From NCBI GenBank assembly GCA_013297625.1, contig JAAFHT010000013.1, forward strand, positions 1 to 37,774: DNA of 37,774 bases, given 5' to 3'. Source of the stretch: Actinomycetota bacterium. Lineage in GTDB: Bacteria > Actinomycetota > Actinomycetes > Actinomycetales > Microbacteriaceae. Positions 1 to 7,681 of this stretch are shown here, piece after piece. Below the pieces are notes generated by a model, which ran no database searches, was not told the origin of the DNA, and saw only the letters and a list, made by a program, of their open reading frames with translations. The translations under genes were made by a program, and so were the position numbers. How positions within the stretch are numbered: position 1 is the first letter of the stretch; the number at the start of each line of letters is the position of its first letter.

Positions 1-107
1 TTTGTGGTGGCGCCGCGGTGGTTGCCGCGATCTCGCTCGTTTTCGTGCCGAGACTCGCCTTTGGCGATGTCGCGGCCGATGACCTGCCGGTCGAGACGAA
101 CAAGTAA
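1..107 (+). CDS. C-terminal end of a membrane protein (partial)
   Basis: An open frame (phase starting at base 3) enters from the left edge and ends at TAA 105-107. The 34 visible residues hold an Ala/Val/Ile-rich hydrophobic stretch (GGAAVVAAISLVFVP) followed by a short acidic tail. This looks like the last membrane helix and cytoplasmic tail of an integral membrane protein. Too little is visible to name a family; a multi-helix transporter is a guess. It converges on the SDR gene, whose stop codon lies 7 nt away. Confidence 0.5.
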   Translation, partial: CGGAAVVAAISLVFVPRLAFGDVAADDLPVETNK

Positions 108-114
108 GGGCGGG

Positions 115-900
115 TCAGTCGGCGCGCACTTCGAGCGAGCGGCGAATGAGCTTGTGTTGTGCGGCCTGCGCCACGGGGCGCACTGTCAGCTCGTCGATAT
201 TGACGTGTGCGGGCGACTCAAGCGCATAGACAACGAGCTCGGCAATGTCGCGCGCGGTCAACGGATGCTCGACACCCTCATAGAGCGCCTCGACCTTGCC
301 CGGGTCGCCGTCGAATCGGTTGAGCGCAAACTCATCGGTGCGCACCATGCCCGGCGCCACTTGCACGACGCGCAGCGGCTCACCCGCGAGTTCGAGGCGC
401 AGGGCGTGCATCATGCCGCGCAAGGCGAACTTGGCGGCGTTGTAACCGCCGCCCGTCTCGTAGGCGACCTGCCCGGCCGTTGACGTGATGGCGATGATGT
501 CGCCCACGCCGCGCTCGCGCGCTCCAGCGCGCAGGGCGGGCAACAGGGCGCTGATGACACGTTGGGCGCTGAGCACGTTGATGTCGAACATGCGCATCCA
601 GTCAGCGGCATCGGCCGTCTCGACGGTGTCGACGCCGACCGCTCCGCCCGCGACGTTGACGATGGCGTGCACGGTGCCCGTAGCCGCGACGTGGGCTCGC
701 AGGGCATCCACCGCCGATGAGTCAGTGAGATCGGCCACCACGGTGTCGCACCCGGTCTCGGCCGCGAGCACGGCGAGGCGTTCGGCACGGCGCGCGACCG
801 CGATCACGCGCCAGCCATGCGCGCTCAACAATCGAGCCGTCGCCTCGCCGATTCCCGAGCTGGCACCGGTCACGACTGCGGTCAGGGTCTGAGACGTCAT
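115..900 (-). CDS. Short-chain dehydrogenase/reductase (classical SDR)
   Basis: 261 aa, the usual length of a classical SDR: a cytoplasmic NAD(P)-dependent oxidoreductase with a Rossmann fold. Visible motifs are the cofactor loop TGASSGIG (residues 11-18), NVAGG (82-86, in place of the usual NNAG), the catalytic Ser in ITST (about 140) and the YNAAK catalytic pair Y153/K157. The Arg pair after beta-2 (VARRAE, 36-40) suggests NADP preference. It resembles YdfG-type 3-hydroxy-acid/serine dehydrogenases, but the substrate cannot be read from sequence. The ATG at 900 lies exactly 7 nt after a TAGCGT hexamer, so the mRNA is probably leaderless. Divergent from metY. Confidence 0.9.
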   Translation of the reverse strand: MTSQTLTAVVTGASSGIGEATARLLSAHGWRVIAVARRAERLAVLAAETGCDTVVADLTDSSAVDALRAHVAATGTVHAIVNVAGGAVGVDTVETADAADWMRMFDINVLSAQRVISALLPALRAGARERGVGDIIAITSTAGQVAYETGGGYNAAKFALRGMMHALRLELAGEPLRVVQVAPGMVRTDEFALNRFDGDPGKVEALYEGVEHPLTARDIAELVVYALESPAHVNIDELTVRPVAQAAQHKLIRRSLEVRAD

Positions 901-906
901 TGCTCC

Positions 907-912
907 ACGCTA
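907..912 (-). promoter_or_regulatory. -10 element of SDR gene, leaderless
   Basis: TAGCGT on the minus strand, followed by exactly 6 nt and then the ATG at 900. The predicted start of transcription is therefore the first base of the start codon. No -35 match is visible. The same hexamer and spacing occur before guaB1. Confidence 0.5.
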
Positions 913-1014
913 CTCGCGCGGGCGTACGTTACGGCGTGTGTCGAGGGGCGTTGCCGCCGGGTGCGCGCGCGCGTACCGTTCGGAATGTTCCACCGACCTA
1001 CGAGGAGACCTGCC

Positions 1015-2334
1015 ATGACCGCCAGCTGGAAGTTCGAGACCCTTCAGATTCACGCGGGTGCGCAGCCCGATCCGGTGACGAACGCGCGGGCCACCCCGGT
1101 GTACCGCACGACCGCCTACACTTTCAACGACGCGCAGCACGCCAAGAACCTGTTTGCGCTCGCCGAGTTCGGCAACATCTACACGCGCATTCAGAACCCC
1201 ACGCAAGACGTGGTCGAGCAGCGCATTGCCGCGCTCGAGGGCGGCACGGCTGCACTGCTGTTGTCGTCGGGCCAGGCCGCGACGACCTACGCGGTGCTCA
1301 ACATTGCCCAGGCGGGCGACCACATCGTCTCGTCGTCGTCGATCTACGGCGGCACCTACAACCTCTTCACCTACACGCTCGCGAAGCTCGGCATTGAGGT
1401 GACGTTCGTCGAGAACCAAGACGACCCCGAAGCGTGGGCCGCCGCCGTGCGCCCGAACACGAAGCTGTTCTTCGGTGAGACGGTCGGCAACCCCAAGGTC
1501 AACCTGCTCGATATCAGCGCCGTCGCTGAGGTTGCGCACGCGCACGGCCTGCCGCTCATCGTCGACAACACGATCGCCACCCCCTTCTTGATCCGCCCGC
1601 TCGACCACGGCGCCGACATCGTCGTGCACTCGGCCACCAAGTTTCTCGGTGGCCACGGCACGGTTCTCGGCGGCGTCATCGTCGACGGTGGCAAATTCGC
1701 GTGGTCGAAGAACGTCGAGAAGTTCCCCGGACTCACCGAGCCCGACCCCTCGTACCACGGCGCCAGCTACACGGGCGTGCTGGGCGACGGCATCGCCTAC
1801 ATCATCAAGGCGCGCGTGCAGTTGCTGCGTGACATTGGCGCGGCCATCTCGCCCGACAACGCGTGGCAGCTCATCCAGGGCATCGAAACCCTCAGCTTGC
1901 GCATCGAACGTCACGTGCAGAACGCCGTCGCCGTGGCCAACTGGCTCGAGGCTCACCCGGATGTCGCGAGCGTGAGCTACTCGGGCCTGCCCTCCAGCCC
2001 CTGGTATGCGGCGGCTCAGAAGTACGCGCCGAAGGGCGTGGGCGCCGTGCTCTCGTTCGAATTGAAAGGCGGGGTGGATGCTGGGCGCGCGCTCGTCGAT
2101 TCTGTCGAGCTCTTCAGCCACGTCGCCAACATCGGTGACGTGCGCAGCCTCATCATTCACCCGGCGTCGACGACCCACTCGCAGCTCACGCCCGAGCAGC
2201 AGCTCACGAGTGGTGTGACTCCGGGCCTCGTTCGCCTCTCGATCGGTCTCGAGAATATCGACGACATCATCGCCGACCTCGAGGCGGGCTTCGCGGCCGC
2301 GCGTGCGGTCGTCGCGGCAAACGCAGCGCTCTAG
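1015..2334 (+). CDS. metY: O-acetylhomoserine sulfhydrylase (bifunctional O-acetylhomoserine aminocarboxypropyltransferase/cysteine synthase type)
   Basis: 439 aa PLP enzyme of the Cys/Met metabolism family (gamma class). It makes homocysteine from O-acetylhomoserine and sulfide in methionine synthesis. The PLP-binding lysine is K209 in [11 protein letters not shown]. Other visible signatures are YTRIQNPT (56-63), the LSSGQAA stretch (83-89) and VDNTIATP (183-190). The long MetY-type sequence, rather than the about 380 aa of MetB/MetC, supports the sulfhydrylase call. The frame stays open upstream to 817, but ATG 1015 is chosen because AGGAG (1003-1007) lies 7 nt before it and the protein then starts like its family. 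Paired with metX downstream, which supplies the O-acetylated substrate; the two are separated by a strong hairpin. Confidence 0.95.
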   Translation: MTASWKFETLQIHAGAQPDPVTNARATPVYRTTAYTFNDAQHAKNLFALAEFGNIYTRIQNPTQDVVEQRIAALEGGTAALLLSSGQAATTYAVLNIAQAGDHIVSSSSIYGGTYNLFTYTLAKLGIEVTFVENQDDPEAWAAAVRPNTKLFFGETVGNPKVNLLDISAVAEVAHAHGLPLIVDNTIATPFLIRPLDHGADIVVHSATKFLGGHGTVLGGVIVDGGKFAWSKNVEKFPGLTEPDPSYHGASYTGVLGDGIAYIIKARVQLLRDIGAAISPDNAWQLIQGIETLSLRIERHVQNAVAVANWLEAHPDVASVSYSGLPSSPWYAAAQKYAPKGVGAVLSFELKGGVDAGRALVDSVELFSHVANIGDVRSLIIHPASTTHSQLTPEQQLTSGVTPGLVRLSIGLENIDDIIADLEAGFAAARAVVAANAAL

Positions 2335-2347
2335 CGTTCACCTCGCG

Positions 2348-2396
2348 CTGCGCCCCCGTCGTGCTGTGCCCCTCACGGCACGTGACGGGGGCGCAG
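2348..2396 (+). terminator. Strong hairpin between metY and metX (terminator or attenuator)
   Basis: A perfect 13-bp inverted repeat: CTGCGCCCCCGTC at 2348-2360 pairs with GACGGGGGCGCAG at 2384-2396. A second inner stem (GTGCC 2366-2370 with GGCAC 2377-2381) closes a 6-nt loop. There is no U-tract, as is usual in actinobacteria. It begins 13 nt after the metY stop and ends 27 nt before the metX start. Confidence 0.7.
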
Positions 2397-2423
2397 CCGT
2401 GTCTGCGACAGAATGGGCACAGC

Positions 2424-3623
2424 ATGGATTGGCAAACGAGCGAAGACACGGTGCCTTCGGCATTCATCACCGAGGCGAACCGGCGATCAATGCTGGGCAC
2501 CCCGCCCACGACCGGGGCGTGGCGCGAGGGCGACGCCCCTGGCGACCGCCTCTTTCAGTCGATCGGTGCTCTCTCGTTCGAATCGGGGCAAAGCTTGCCC
2601 CACGTGCGCATGGCATACGAGACGTGGGGCACGCTGGCGCCCACGCGCGACAATGCGGTGCTCATCGTGCACGCCCTCACGGGCGACAGCCACGTTGTTG
2701 GGCGGCCCGGGCCGGGGCATCCGACCGCCGGGTGGTGGGGCGGCATCGTCGGGCCGGGACTCGCCGTCGACACCAATCGCTGGTTTGTCATTGCCCCGAA
2801 CATGCTCGGCGGGTGTCAGGGGTCGACGGGCCCTGCCTCGTTCGCTCCCGACGGCACCGAGTGGGGCTCGCGCTTTCCGTACCTCACGATTCGCGACCAG
2901 GTGGCAGCCCAAGTCGGGCTGGCTGACGCGCTCGGCATCGAGCGGTTCGCGGCCGTCATTGGCGGGTCGATGGGCGGCATGCACGCGCTCGAGTGGGCGG
3001 TGCAGCATCCCGAGCGCGTCGAACGGCTCGCAATTCTCGCGGCGCCACCGATCTCGAGCGCCGACCAGATCGCGCTGAACTCGGTACAACTCGAGGCGAT
3101 TCGCATGGATCCGCTGTTTCGCGAAGGCGACTACTACGACGAACCCGAAGGGCCCTTTCGCGGACTCGCTCTCGCGCGTCGCATGGCGCTGCTCAACTAC
3201 CGCTCGCCGAGCGAGCTCAACGAGCGTTTCGAGCGTTCGTGGCAAGGAGTTCTCGACCCGCTCGGCAAGGGCGGGCGATTCGCGGTCGAGAGCTACCTCG
3301 ATTTTCACGGCAACAAGTTCACGCGCCGCTTCGATGCCAACAGCTATGTCACCCTCGTCGAGGCCATGAATTCGCACGACATCACGCGCGGCCGCGGCAC
3401 GCTCGCCGAGGCGCTCAGCGGGGTGACCGCCCGCACCCTCGTGCTCGGCATCGACAGCGACCGACTCTTTCCCGTCGAACAACAGCAAGCCCTCGCGGCG
3501 GCGCTCCCCGCGACGATTCATGGCCCCGACGCCATCGTCATCTCATCATCATTCGGGCACGATGCCTTCTTGATCGAAGACGACCTCGTCGGCCCGCACC
3601 TCGCCGCCGTGCTCGCTGACTGA
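2424..3623 (+). CDS. metX: Homoserine O-acetyltransferase
   Basis: 399 aa alpha/beta-hydrolase-fold enzyme that acetylates homoserine with acetyl-CoA, the committing step of the sulfhydrylation route to methionine. The nucleophile is S182 in GGSMGGMHALEW, the acid D346 in SDRLFP, and the base H379 in FGHDAF. NMLGGCQGSTGP (126-137) is the family's conserved block. ATG 2424 is chosen because the N-terminus read from it (MDWQTSEDTVPSAF) looks like related actinobacterial MetX proteins; no clear ribosome-binding site precedes it. A later in-frame ATG at 2490 is possible. Only 27 nt separate the upstream hairpin from the start, so a promoter of its own (CAGAAT, 2409-2414) giving a near-leaderless mRNA is plausible. 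Confidence 0.95.
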   Translation: MDWQTSEDTVPSAFITEANRRSMLGTPPTTGAWREGDAPGDRLFQSIGALSFESGQSLPHVRMAYETWGTLAPTRDNAVLIVHALTGDSHVVGRPGPGHPTAGWWGGIVGPGLAVDTNRWFVIAPNMLGGCQGSTGPASFAPDGTEWGSRFPYLTIRDQVAAQVGLADALGIERFAAVIGGSMGGMHALEWAVQHPERVERLAILAAPPISSADQIALNSVQLEAIRMDPLFREGDYYDEPEGPFRGLALARRMALLNYRSPSELNERFERSWQGVLDPLGKGGRFAVESYLDFHGNKFTRRFDANSYVTLVEAMNSHDITRGRGTLAEALSGVTARTLVLGIDSDRLFPVEQQQALAAALPATIHGPDAIVISSSFGHDAFLIEDDLVGPHLAAVLAD

Positions 3624-3636
3624 GGTCGAGGTGCTC

Positions 3637-4533
3637 ATGACCAGGCGCAGTGTTCGCCGCGTGATCGCCGCGCTCATCGTGGTGGCAGCGATGACGCCGG
3701 TCGCGGGATGCTCACCCGCCCCTCCCCCCGCGCCCGGGCCTTCCGGAGCGGCGGCTACGGCCGCCGAGCTCGCCGTCACGGCCGAGGTCTATCGCACGCG
3801 CATCGATCCGTCGCGCGGAGCCATTCAGCTGTCGGTGCGCAACGACGCGGAGGCTCCCCTCACGGTTGTGGTTGCCACGCTCGAGTCTCCCGCCCTGTCG
3901 ACCCCGATTTCACGCGAGCGCACGACCGTGATCGGCCCCGGCCTCACGCGCGACCTACCGCTGACTCTGTCGCCCGCGGCGTGCCCCGCGAGCTCGACGA
4001 CGCCGCCCGAGGCCGTGCTGACCGTCATGCTCGCTGATGGCAGCAGCACCGAGCTGCGGGTGCCCACAACCGACCGGCTGGGCCAGTGGGCCGAATGGAT
4101 CGAGGCCGAGTGCTTCGCCGTGGCCGTCGCTCAACGAGCGACTCTTGATGTCGAGCACGACCCGTCGCGCGACGATGGCGCGCTCATCGGGCTCCGGCTC
4201 ACGACCGACCGACTCGACGCCGGCCTTGAGCTCGTTTCGATCGGCGACACCGTGCTCTTCGGGCTGGTCAGTGCGGCCGACGGCGCTCGCGTCACGACCA
4301 TGCCCCTTGTCTCGAGTGATGACTCGGGCGGCAGCGCGGGTGCGGTGAGCATCCCGCTCGTCATCACGCCCGCGCGCTGCGATGCGCACGCGCTCGCCGA
4401 CGACAAGCAGGGCACGCTCTTCGTCGTCGAGGTGCTGCTCGATGGCGAGCCAGGCTCGGTCACGATCGTCGCCAACTCGGCGACCCGAGCGGCGCTGTAC
4501 GACGCGTACACGCGAGCGTGCGGATTGTCGTGA
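3637..4533 (+). CDS. Putative secreted lipoprotein, unknown function
   Basis: 298 aa. The N-terminus has MTRR, a hydrophobic helix, and the lipobox VAGC with the lipidated cysteine at C25, followed by a Pro/Ala/Gly-rich linker; it should be anchored on the outer face of the membrane. No family recognised. The rest is beta-rich and Thr/Ser/Asp-rich with scattered cysteines (ACPAS, EAECFA, ARCDA, RACGLS) that could form disulfides, and two loosely similar halves suggest two Ig-like or beta-sandwich domains (inference). ATG 3637 is preferred over GTG 3631 because GAGG (3628-3631) sits 5 nt before it and would overlap the GTG. It starts 13 nt after metX and ends 31 nt before the sensor-kinase gene. 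Confidence 0.75.
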   Translation: MTRRSVRRVIAALIVVAAMTPVAGCSPAPPPAPGPSGAAATAAELAVTAEVYRTRIDPSRGAIQLSVRNDAEAPLTVVVATLESPALSTPISRERTTVIGPGLTRDLPLTLSPAACPASSTTPPEAVLTVMLADGSSTELRVPTTDRLGQWAEWIEAECFAVAVAQRATLDVEHDPSRDDGALIGLRLTTDRLDAGLELVSIGDTVLFGLVSAADGARVTTMPLVSSDDSGGSAGAVSIPLVITPARCDAHALADDKQGTLFVVEVLLDGEPGSVTIVANSATRAALYDAYTRACGLS

Positions 4534-4552
4534 ATGCGCCCCGTTCGGGTGA

Positions 4553-4558
4553 CAGACT
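4553..4558 (+). promoter_or_regulatory. -10-like element of the kinase operon, leaderless
   Basis: CAGACT, then exactly 6 nt, then GTG 4565. The same hexamer at the same distance precedes the YccF gene at 30129. The first base departs from the TAnnnT consensus, so this is weaker than the other leaderless promoters. Confidence 0.35.
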
Positions 4559-4564
4559 GAGCGT

Positions 4565-5728
4565 GTGGAGCTGATCGAGAAGGAGCGCCGCCGCCTGCTG
4601 CAGTCGGCCGCCCGTGCCTTCGGCCTCACCGGGGTCGTGCTGTCGGCCATCTGTTTGGCTCTGCCGGGGGTTGTCGACCCCGATCTCTTGCCCTCGGTCA
4701 TGATCATTCTCGCCGCCCACGCGGGCGCTCTCGTCATGGTGGGCCGCAGCAGCAACGTCGCCTGGATCGTGCTCTCGATCGTGCTCGGCTGCGGTGCTCT
4801 AGCCGTGGCGCAGTTGCCCTGGGGGCAGTCGACGTCGATCGCTTTGCCGATTTCTCTGGCACCGCTCGGCGCTGCGGGGCTCGGCGCCGTCGGCATGGTG
4901 CTGAGCGAAAGCACCGGTCGCTGGTTGCTGTGGGCCGGCGGCGCAGTGGCCAGCAGCATGCTCGTGGCGAGCGCTGGGCCGACGACAGCGTTCATCTCTA
5001 CGCCAGCGATCGCGACTCTCGCGGGCTGGGTCATCACGCTCATCATCGGCTTGTGGGTGACGGTCGGCGTGCAGCGTGCGGTGCGTCGCATCGAGAACAT
5101 CGGGCGCGCGCATCACCTCGAACGCCAAGCGAGTGAAACAGAAGCGCAGCGTCGCCAGAGTGCCCGGCTGTTACACGACACCGTGCTCGCCACACTCACT
5201 TTGCTCGCCCACTCGGGTGTTGGCGTCAGCGAAGACGCCTTGCGGCAGCAAGCTCGCGAAGACGCGCGATTGCTTCGTCAGCTTCGACTCGGCTCAACGC
5301 CGATGCCACAGTTCTCGGGCGTCTACAGTCTCGAGCCCGTTGCCGAGACGCCCCTCGGCACCACTCTCGAGTCGGTCAAGCAGCGTTTCTTGCGCATGGG
5401 TCTCACGGTGCGCTGGCACGGCAGCGGGCAGGTGTTGTTGCCCAGCGACGTTCTCGACGCCTTCTTGCTCGCCCTCGCCGAGTGCCTCGAGAACGTTCGG
5501 CGGCACGCGGGAGTCGAAGAGGCCGATGTCACGATCACTCAGGGCGACGACGTGCTCCGTGCCGTCGTGACCGATGCGGGTGTCGGCTTCGACCCGAGCG
5601 AAGTGAACGATGAGCGCCTCGGCTTCACCGAATCCGTCGTCGCCCGATTGCACGACGTCGGCGGCAGCGCTCGACTGTTCTCGACTCCCGGAGCGGGCAC
5701 CACGGTGATTCTGGAGGTGCCGCGATGA
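4565..5728 (+). CDS. Membrane sensor histidine kinase (HisKA_3/NarL-DegS class)
   Basis: 387 aa. About six membrane helices fill residues 13-170 with almost no extracellular loop, so the signal is probably sensed in the membrane or by a partner. Then follow a helical linker (170-200), the dimerisation box RLLHDTVLATL with phospho-acceptor H204, and a HATPase_c domain: N box LAECLENVRRHAG (N310), D box VTDAGVGFDP (D337), and a C-terminal GSARLFSTPGAGTTVILEVP. All residues needed for autophosphorylation are visible. The GTG start lies right at the predicted transcription start. Its ATGA overlaps the next gene, and the response regulator follows, so the three genes form one operon. Signal unknown. 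Confidence 0.85.
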   Translation: MELIEKERRRLLQSAARAFGLTGVVLSAICLALPGVVDPDLLPSVMIILAAHAGALVMVGRSSNVAWIVLSIVLGCGALAVAQLPWGQSTSIALPISLAPLGAAGLGAVGMVLSESTGRWLLWAGGAVASSMLVASAGPTTAFISTPAIATLAGWVITLIIGLWVTVGVQRAVRRIENIGRAHHLERQASETEAQRRQSARLLHDTVLATLTLLAHSGVGVSEDALRQQAREDARLLRQLRLGSTPMPQFSGVYSLEPVAETPLGTTLESVKQRFLRMGLTVRWHGSGQVLLPSDVLDAFLLALAECLENVRRHAGVEEADVTITQGDDVLRAVVTDAGVGFDPSEVNDERLGFTESVVARLHDVGGSARLFSTPGAGTTVILEVPR

Positions 5729-6981
5729 GCACCAAGTACACCCCGCCCGACGAAACCACCCTTGGCGGACTCGTTCGACCCGCGGGCGCGCGATCGTCGA
5801 CGCGCCGCGGCACCCCCACTTCGACGCACGCCTCAGCTCTCGGGTCAGGGTTCTTAGGCCTCGGCCTCGGCATCATCGCCGCCCTGCAGTCGATGCTCGG
5901 CATTTCGGTGTTCTTGCTACGAGCCGACGTCTACCCCTCGCTCTTGCCCGTCGCGACCGCATGGCTCTTGCTCATGGTCACCTTCCTCGGCCTGACTATC
6001 ACGATCTCGGCGAGCGGTGAACGCTTGCCCGATTGGCTCTACGGTGTCTTTCTCGCGGCACTGGGTGCCGTGGTGTGGCTCGACTTCGTCGCCATTGCGC
6101 CCCTCGGTGACATCGGCCGCAACGCCACCGCTTCTGTCTCGGCAGGCTTTGTGTTGCTCATCATTGTGACGCTGCGGTCACGATGGGAGGTCATGCTCGC
6201 GTCTTCGGCACTCGGCGTCGCGTTCATCGTGGCAATCGTCGTATCCACGCCCCTCACCCCCGCCACCCTGCCCTCGCAGATCGTCACGGTCGCTCTCGCG
6301 GTCGGCCCTGGAATCACGGGCGTTCTGCTCGTGAGTGGCTTCGAACGGACGCTCAAACGCGAGCTCGACCGCGTGCTCGTGCAATCCACCGTCACCGCGC
6401 CGCGGCTCGCGGTCGGCATGCTCGCGAGCGAAGAGCTCGAGCGGCTCGACCTCGACGCAGAAGAGTTACTTGAGGCCGTGGCGACAGGTGAGGCGCCGCT
6501 GCCGTTGCCCGCGGTGTACTCGTCTCGAGCATCCACTCTCGCCACCGAACTGCGCTTGCATCTCATCGAGGGTCGGCGCGAGACCTGGCTGTTCCACGCC
6601 GTTACCGAGTCTGAGCATCTGGGTCGTCGCGTCACCGTCAGTGACCCGGGCACACTCGCTGGGTTGCTCGATGACGTTCAGCGCGACTCGCTGCTCGCTG
6701 CGCTCTGGCTGCTCGCGGCCGACCCGGCTGGCGTGTCTCCGACGCGTACGGTCACGGTTGCCCTCGGCCCGCTCGACCCGAATCGCACGGCGGGGGCCGG
6801 TCGACTCGTGATTCCCCTTCGCATCGAGGTATCGGGACTGAAACGCAATCGTGTTGATCCCGGTGTGTGGGAGGCCCTCGACCGAGTCGGGCGATACAGT
6901 GACAGCACGACGACCAACTCCGTCGTGATCGAGGTCGATTGCACGGTCGAAAACCCCGTCGACGCCGGTCGTGTTCAGTGA
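5725..6981 (+). CDS. Polytopic membrane protein resembling a degenerate histidine kinase
   Basis: 418 aa; translation is coupled to the kinase by a 4-nt overlap. A Ser/Thr/Pro-rich cytoplasmic head (1-40) precedes about five or six membrane helices (41-205). The soluble part follows the kinase layout: a helical linker ending FERTLKRELDRVLVQ (206-220), then DDVQRDSLLAALWLLAADPAGV (316-337), which lines up with the kinase's DVLDAFLLALAECLENVRRHAGV, and a final TTTNSVVIEVDC. However, the phospho-acceptor His, the N-box Asn and the glycine-rich D/G boxes are not visible. I infer a pseudokinase or regulatory partner of the kinase. A wholly unrelated family is possible. Confidence 0.65.
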   Translation: MSTKYTPPDETTLGGLVRPAGARSSTRRGTPTSTHASALGSGFLGLGLGIIAALQSMLGISVFLLRADVYPSLLPVATAWLLLMVTFLGLTITISASGERLPDWLYGVFLAALGAVVWLDFVAIAPLGDIGRNATASVSAGFVLLIIVTLRSRWEVMLASSALGVAFIVAIVVSTPLTPATLPSQIVTVALAVGPGITGVLLVSGFERTLKRELDRVLVQSTVTAPRLAVGMLASEELERLDLDAEELLEAVATGEAPLPLPAVYSSRASTLATELRLHLIEGRRETWLFHAVTESEHLGRRVTVSDPGTLAGLLDDVQRDSLLAALWLLAADPAGVSPTRTVTVALGPLDPNRTAGAGRLVIPLRIEVSGLKRNRVDPGVWEALDRVGRYSDSTTTNSVVIEVDCTVENPVDAGRVQ

Positions 6982-7009
6982 ATCGAACGAAAGAGCAGGA
7001 GTGACCGTG

Positions 7010-7681
7010 ATGCCGCAGACGTCACCCATTCGATTGGCCCTCGTCGACGATCACCGCATGCTGCTCGGTGCGCTGACAGAGTGGATTCGCCAGGCCGCCG
7101 ACGACATCGAAATGGTCGCCGCTGTTGCCACGTGGCCTGACCTGCTTTCGCACCCCGCGTTTCCGGTCGACGTGGTGTTGCTCGACCTCGACCTCAAAGA
7201 CAACATTCCGGTCTCGCTCAAGATTCAGACCCTCAAGTCAATGACGGTTCCCGTGGTGCTCATGAGCACCTACAGCGAGCCCAACGTCGTCCGCGAGGCG
7301 CTCAACGCCGGCGCGCTCGGCTACCTCGTCAAGAGCGAAGACGCCGGAATGATCGTCGAGGCCATTCGCGCCGCCAAGAACGGCGAGTCGTTTATCTCGG
7401 CCGAGCTCGACCTCGCTCTCAACGCCGCCGACGTCGGAGGCTCGCCGCGCCTGAGTGCGCAAGAGCGCCGCGTCATGGCGCTCTACGGTGCGGGCGAGCC
7501 CGTCAAGACCGTGGCCTACCAACTCGGCATCTCAGAAGAGACGGCCAAGAGCTACCTCAAGCGCATTCGCGAGAAGTACCGCATCGCGGGAATCGACGTG
7601 GGTACGAAGGTCGCCTTGCGCAAGCAAGCCCTCACCGACGGCATTCTCGTGGATGCTCCGGGCGGCGGCAGCGGACTCTAG
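7010..7681 (+). CDS. LuxR/NarL-family response regulator
   Basis: 223 aa. Receiver domain (about 7-125): acidic pocket D13-D14 in LALVDDHRML, phospho-acceptor D59 in VVLLDLDL, a Ser/Thr switch at LMSTYSE, and K108 in GYLVKSED. C-terminal HTH_LuxR (about 145-215) with LSAQERRVMALYGAGEPVKTVA and SEETAKSYLKRIREKY, a DNA-binding helix. It is the natural partner of the upstream HisKA_3 kinase. ATG 7010 is used with AGGAG (6997-7001) 8 nt upstream; in-frame GTGs at 7001 and 7007 are alternatives, 7007 also having acceptable spacing. The stop overlaps the stop of the convergent MFS gene (shared CTAG region at 7678-7681). Confidence 0.9.
   Translation: MPQTSPIRLALVDDHRMLLGALTEWIRQAADDIEMVAAVATWPDLLSHPAFPVDVVLLDLDLKDNIPVSLKIQTLKSMTVPVVLMSTYSEPNVVREALNAGALGYLVKSEDAGMIVEAIRAAKNGESFISAELDLALNAADVGGSPRLSAQERRVMALYGAGEPVKTVAYQLGISEETAKSYLKRIREKYRIAGIDVGTKVALRKQALTDGILVDAPGGGSGL

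Noticed and set aside
982-991. Palindrome GGAATGTTCC upstream of metY as an operator
   Set aside because: Ten bases with no second copy nearby and no match to a known methionine regulator site; such palindromes occur by chance.
901-1014. SAM riboswitch upstream of metY
   Set aside because: The gap is 114 nt. No recognisable SAM-I, SAM-II or SAM-IV core was seen, and the likely transcript from TACGTT (925-930) leaves only about 78 nt.
817-1014. N-terminal extension of metY from 817
   Set aside because: It would run through the divergent SDR coding region, lacks a ribosome-binding site and does not resemble MetY. ATG 1015 has a good site.
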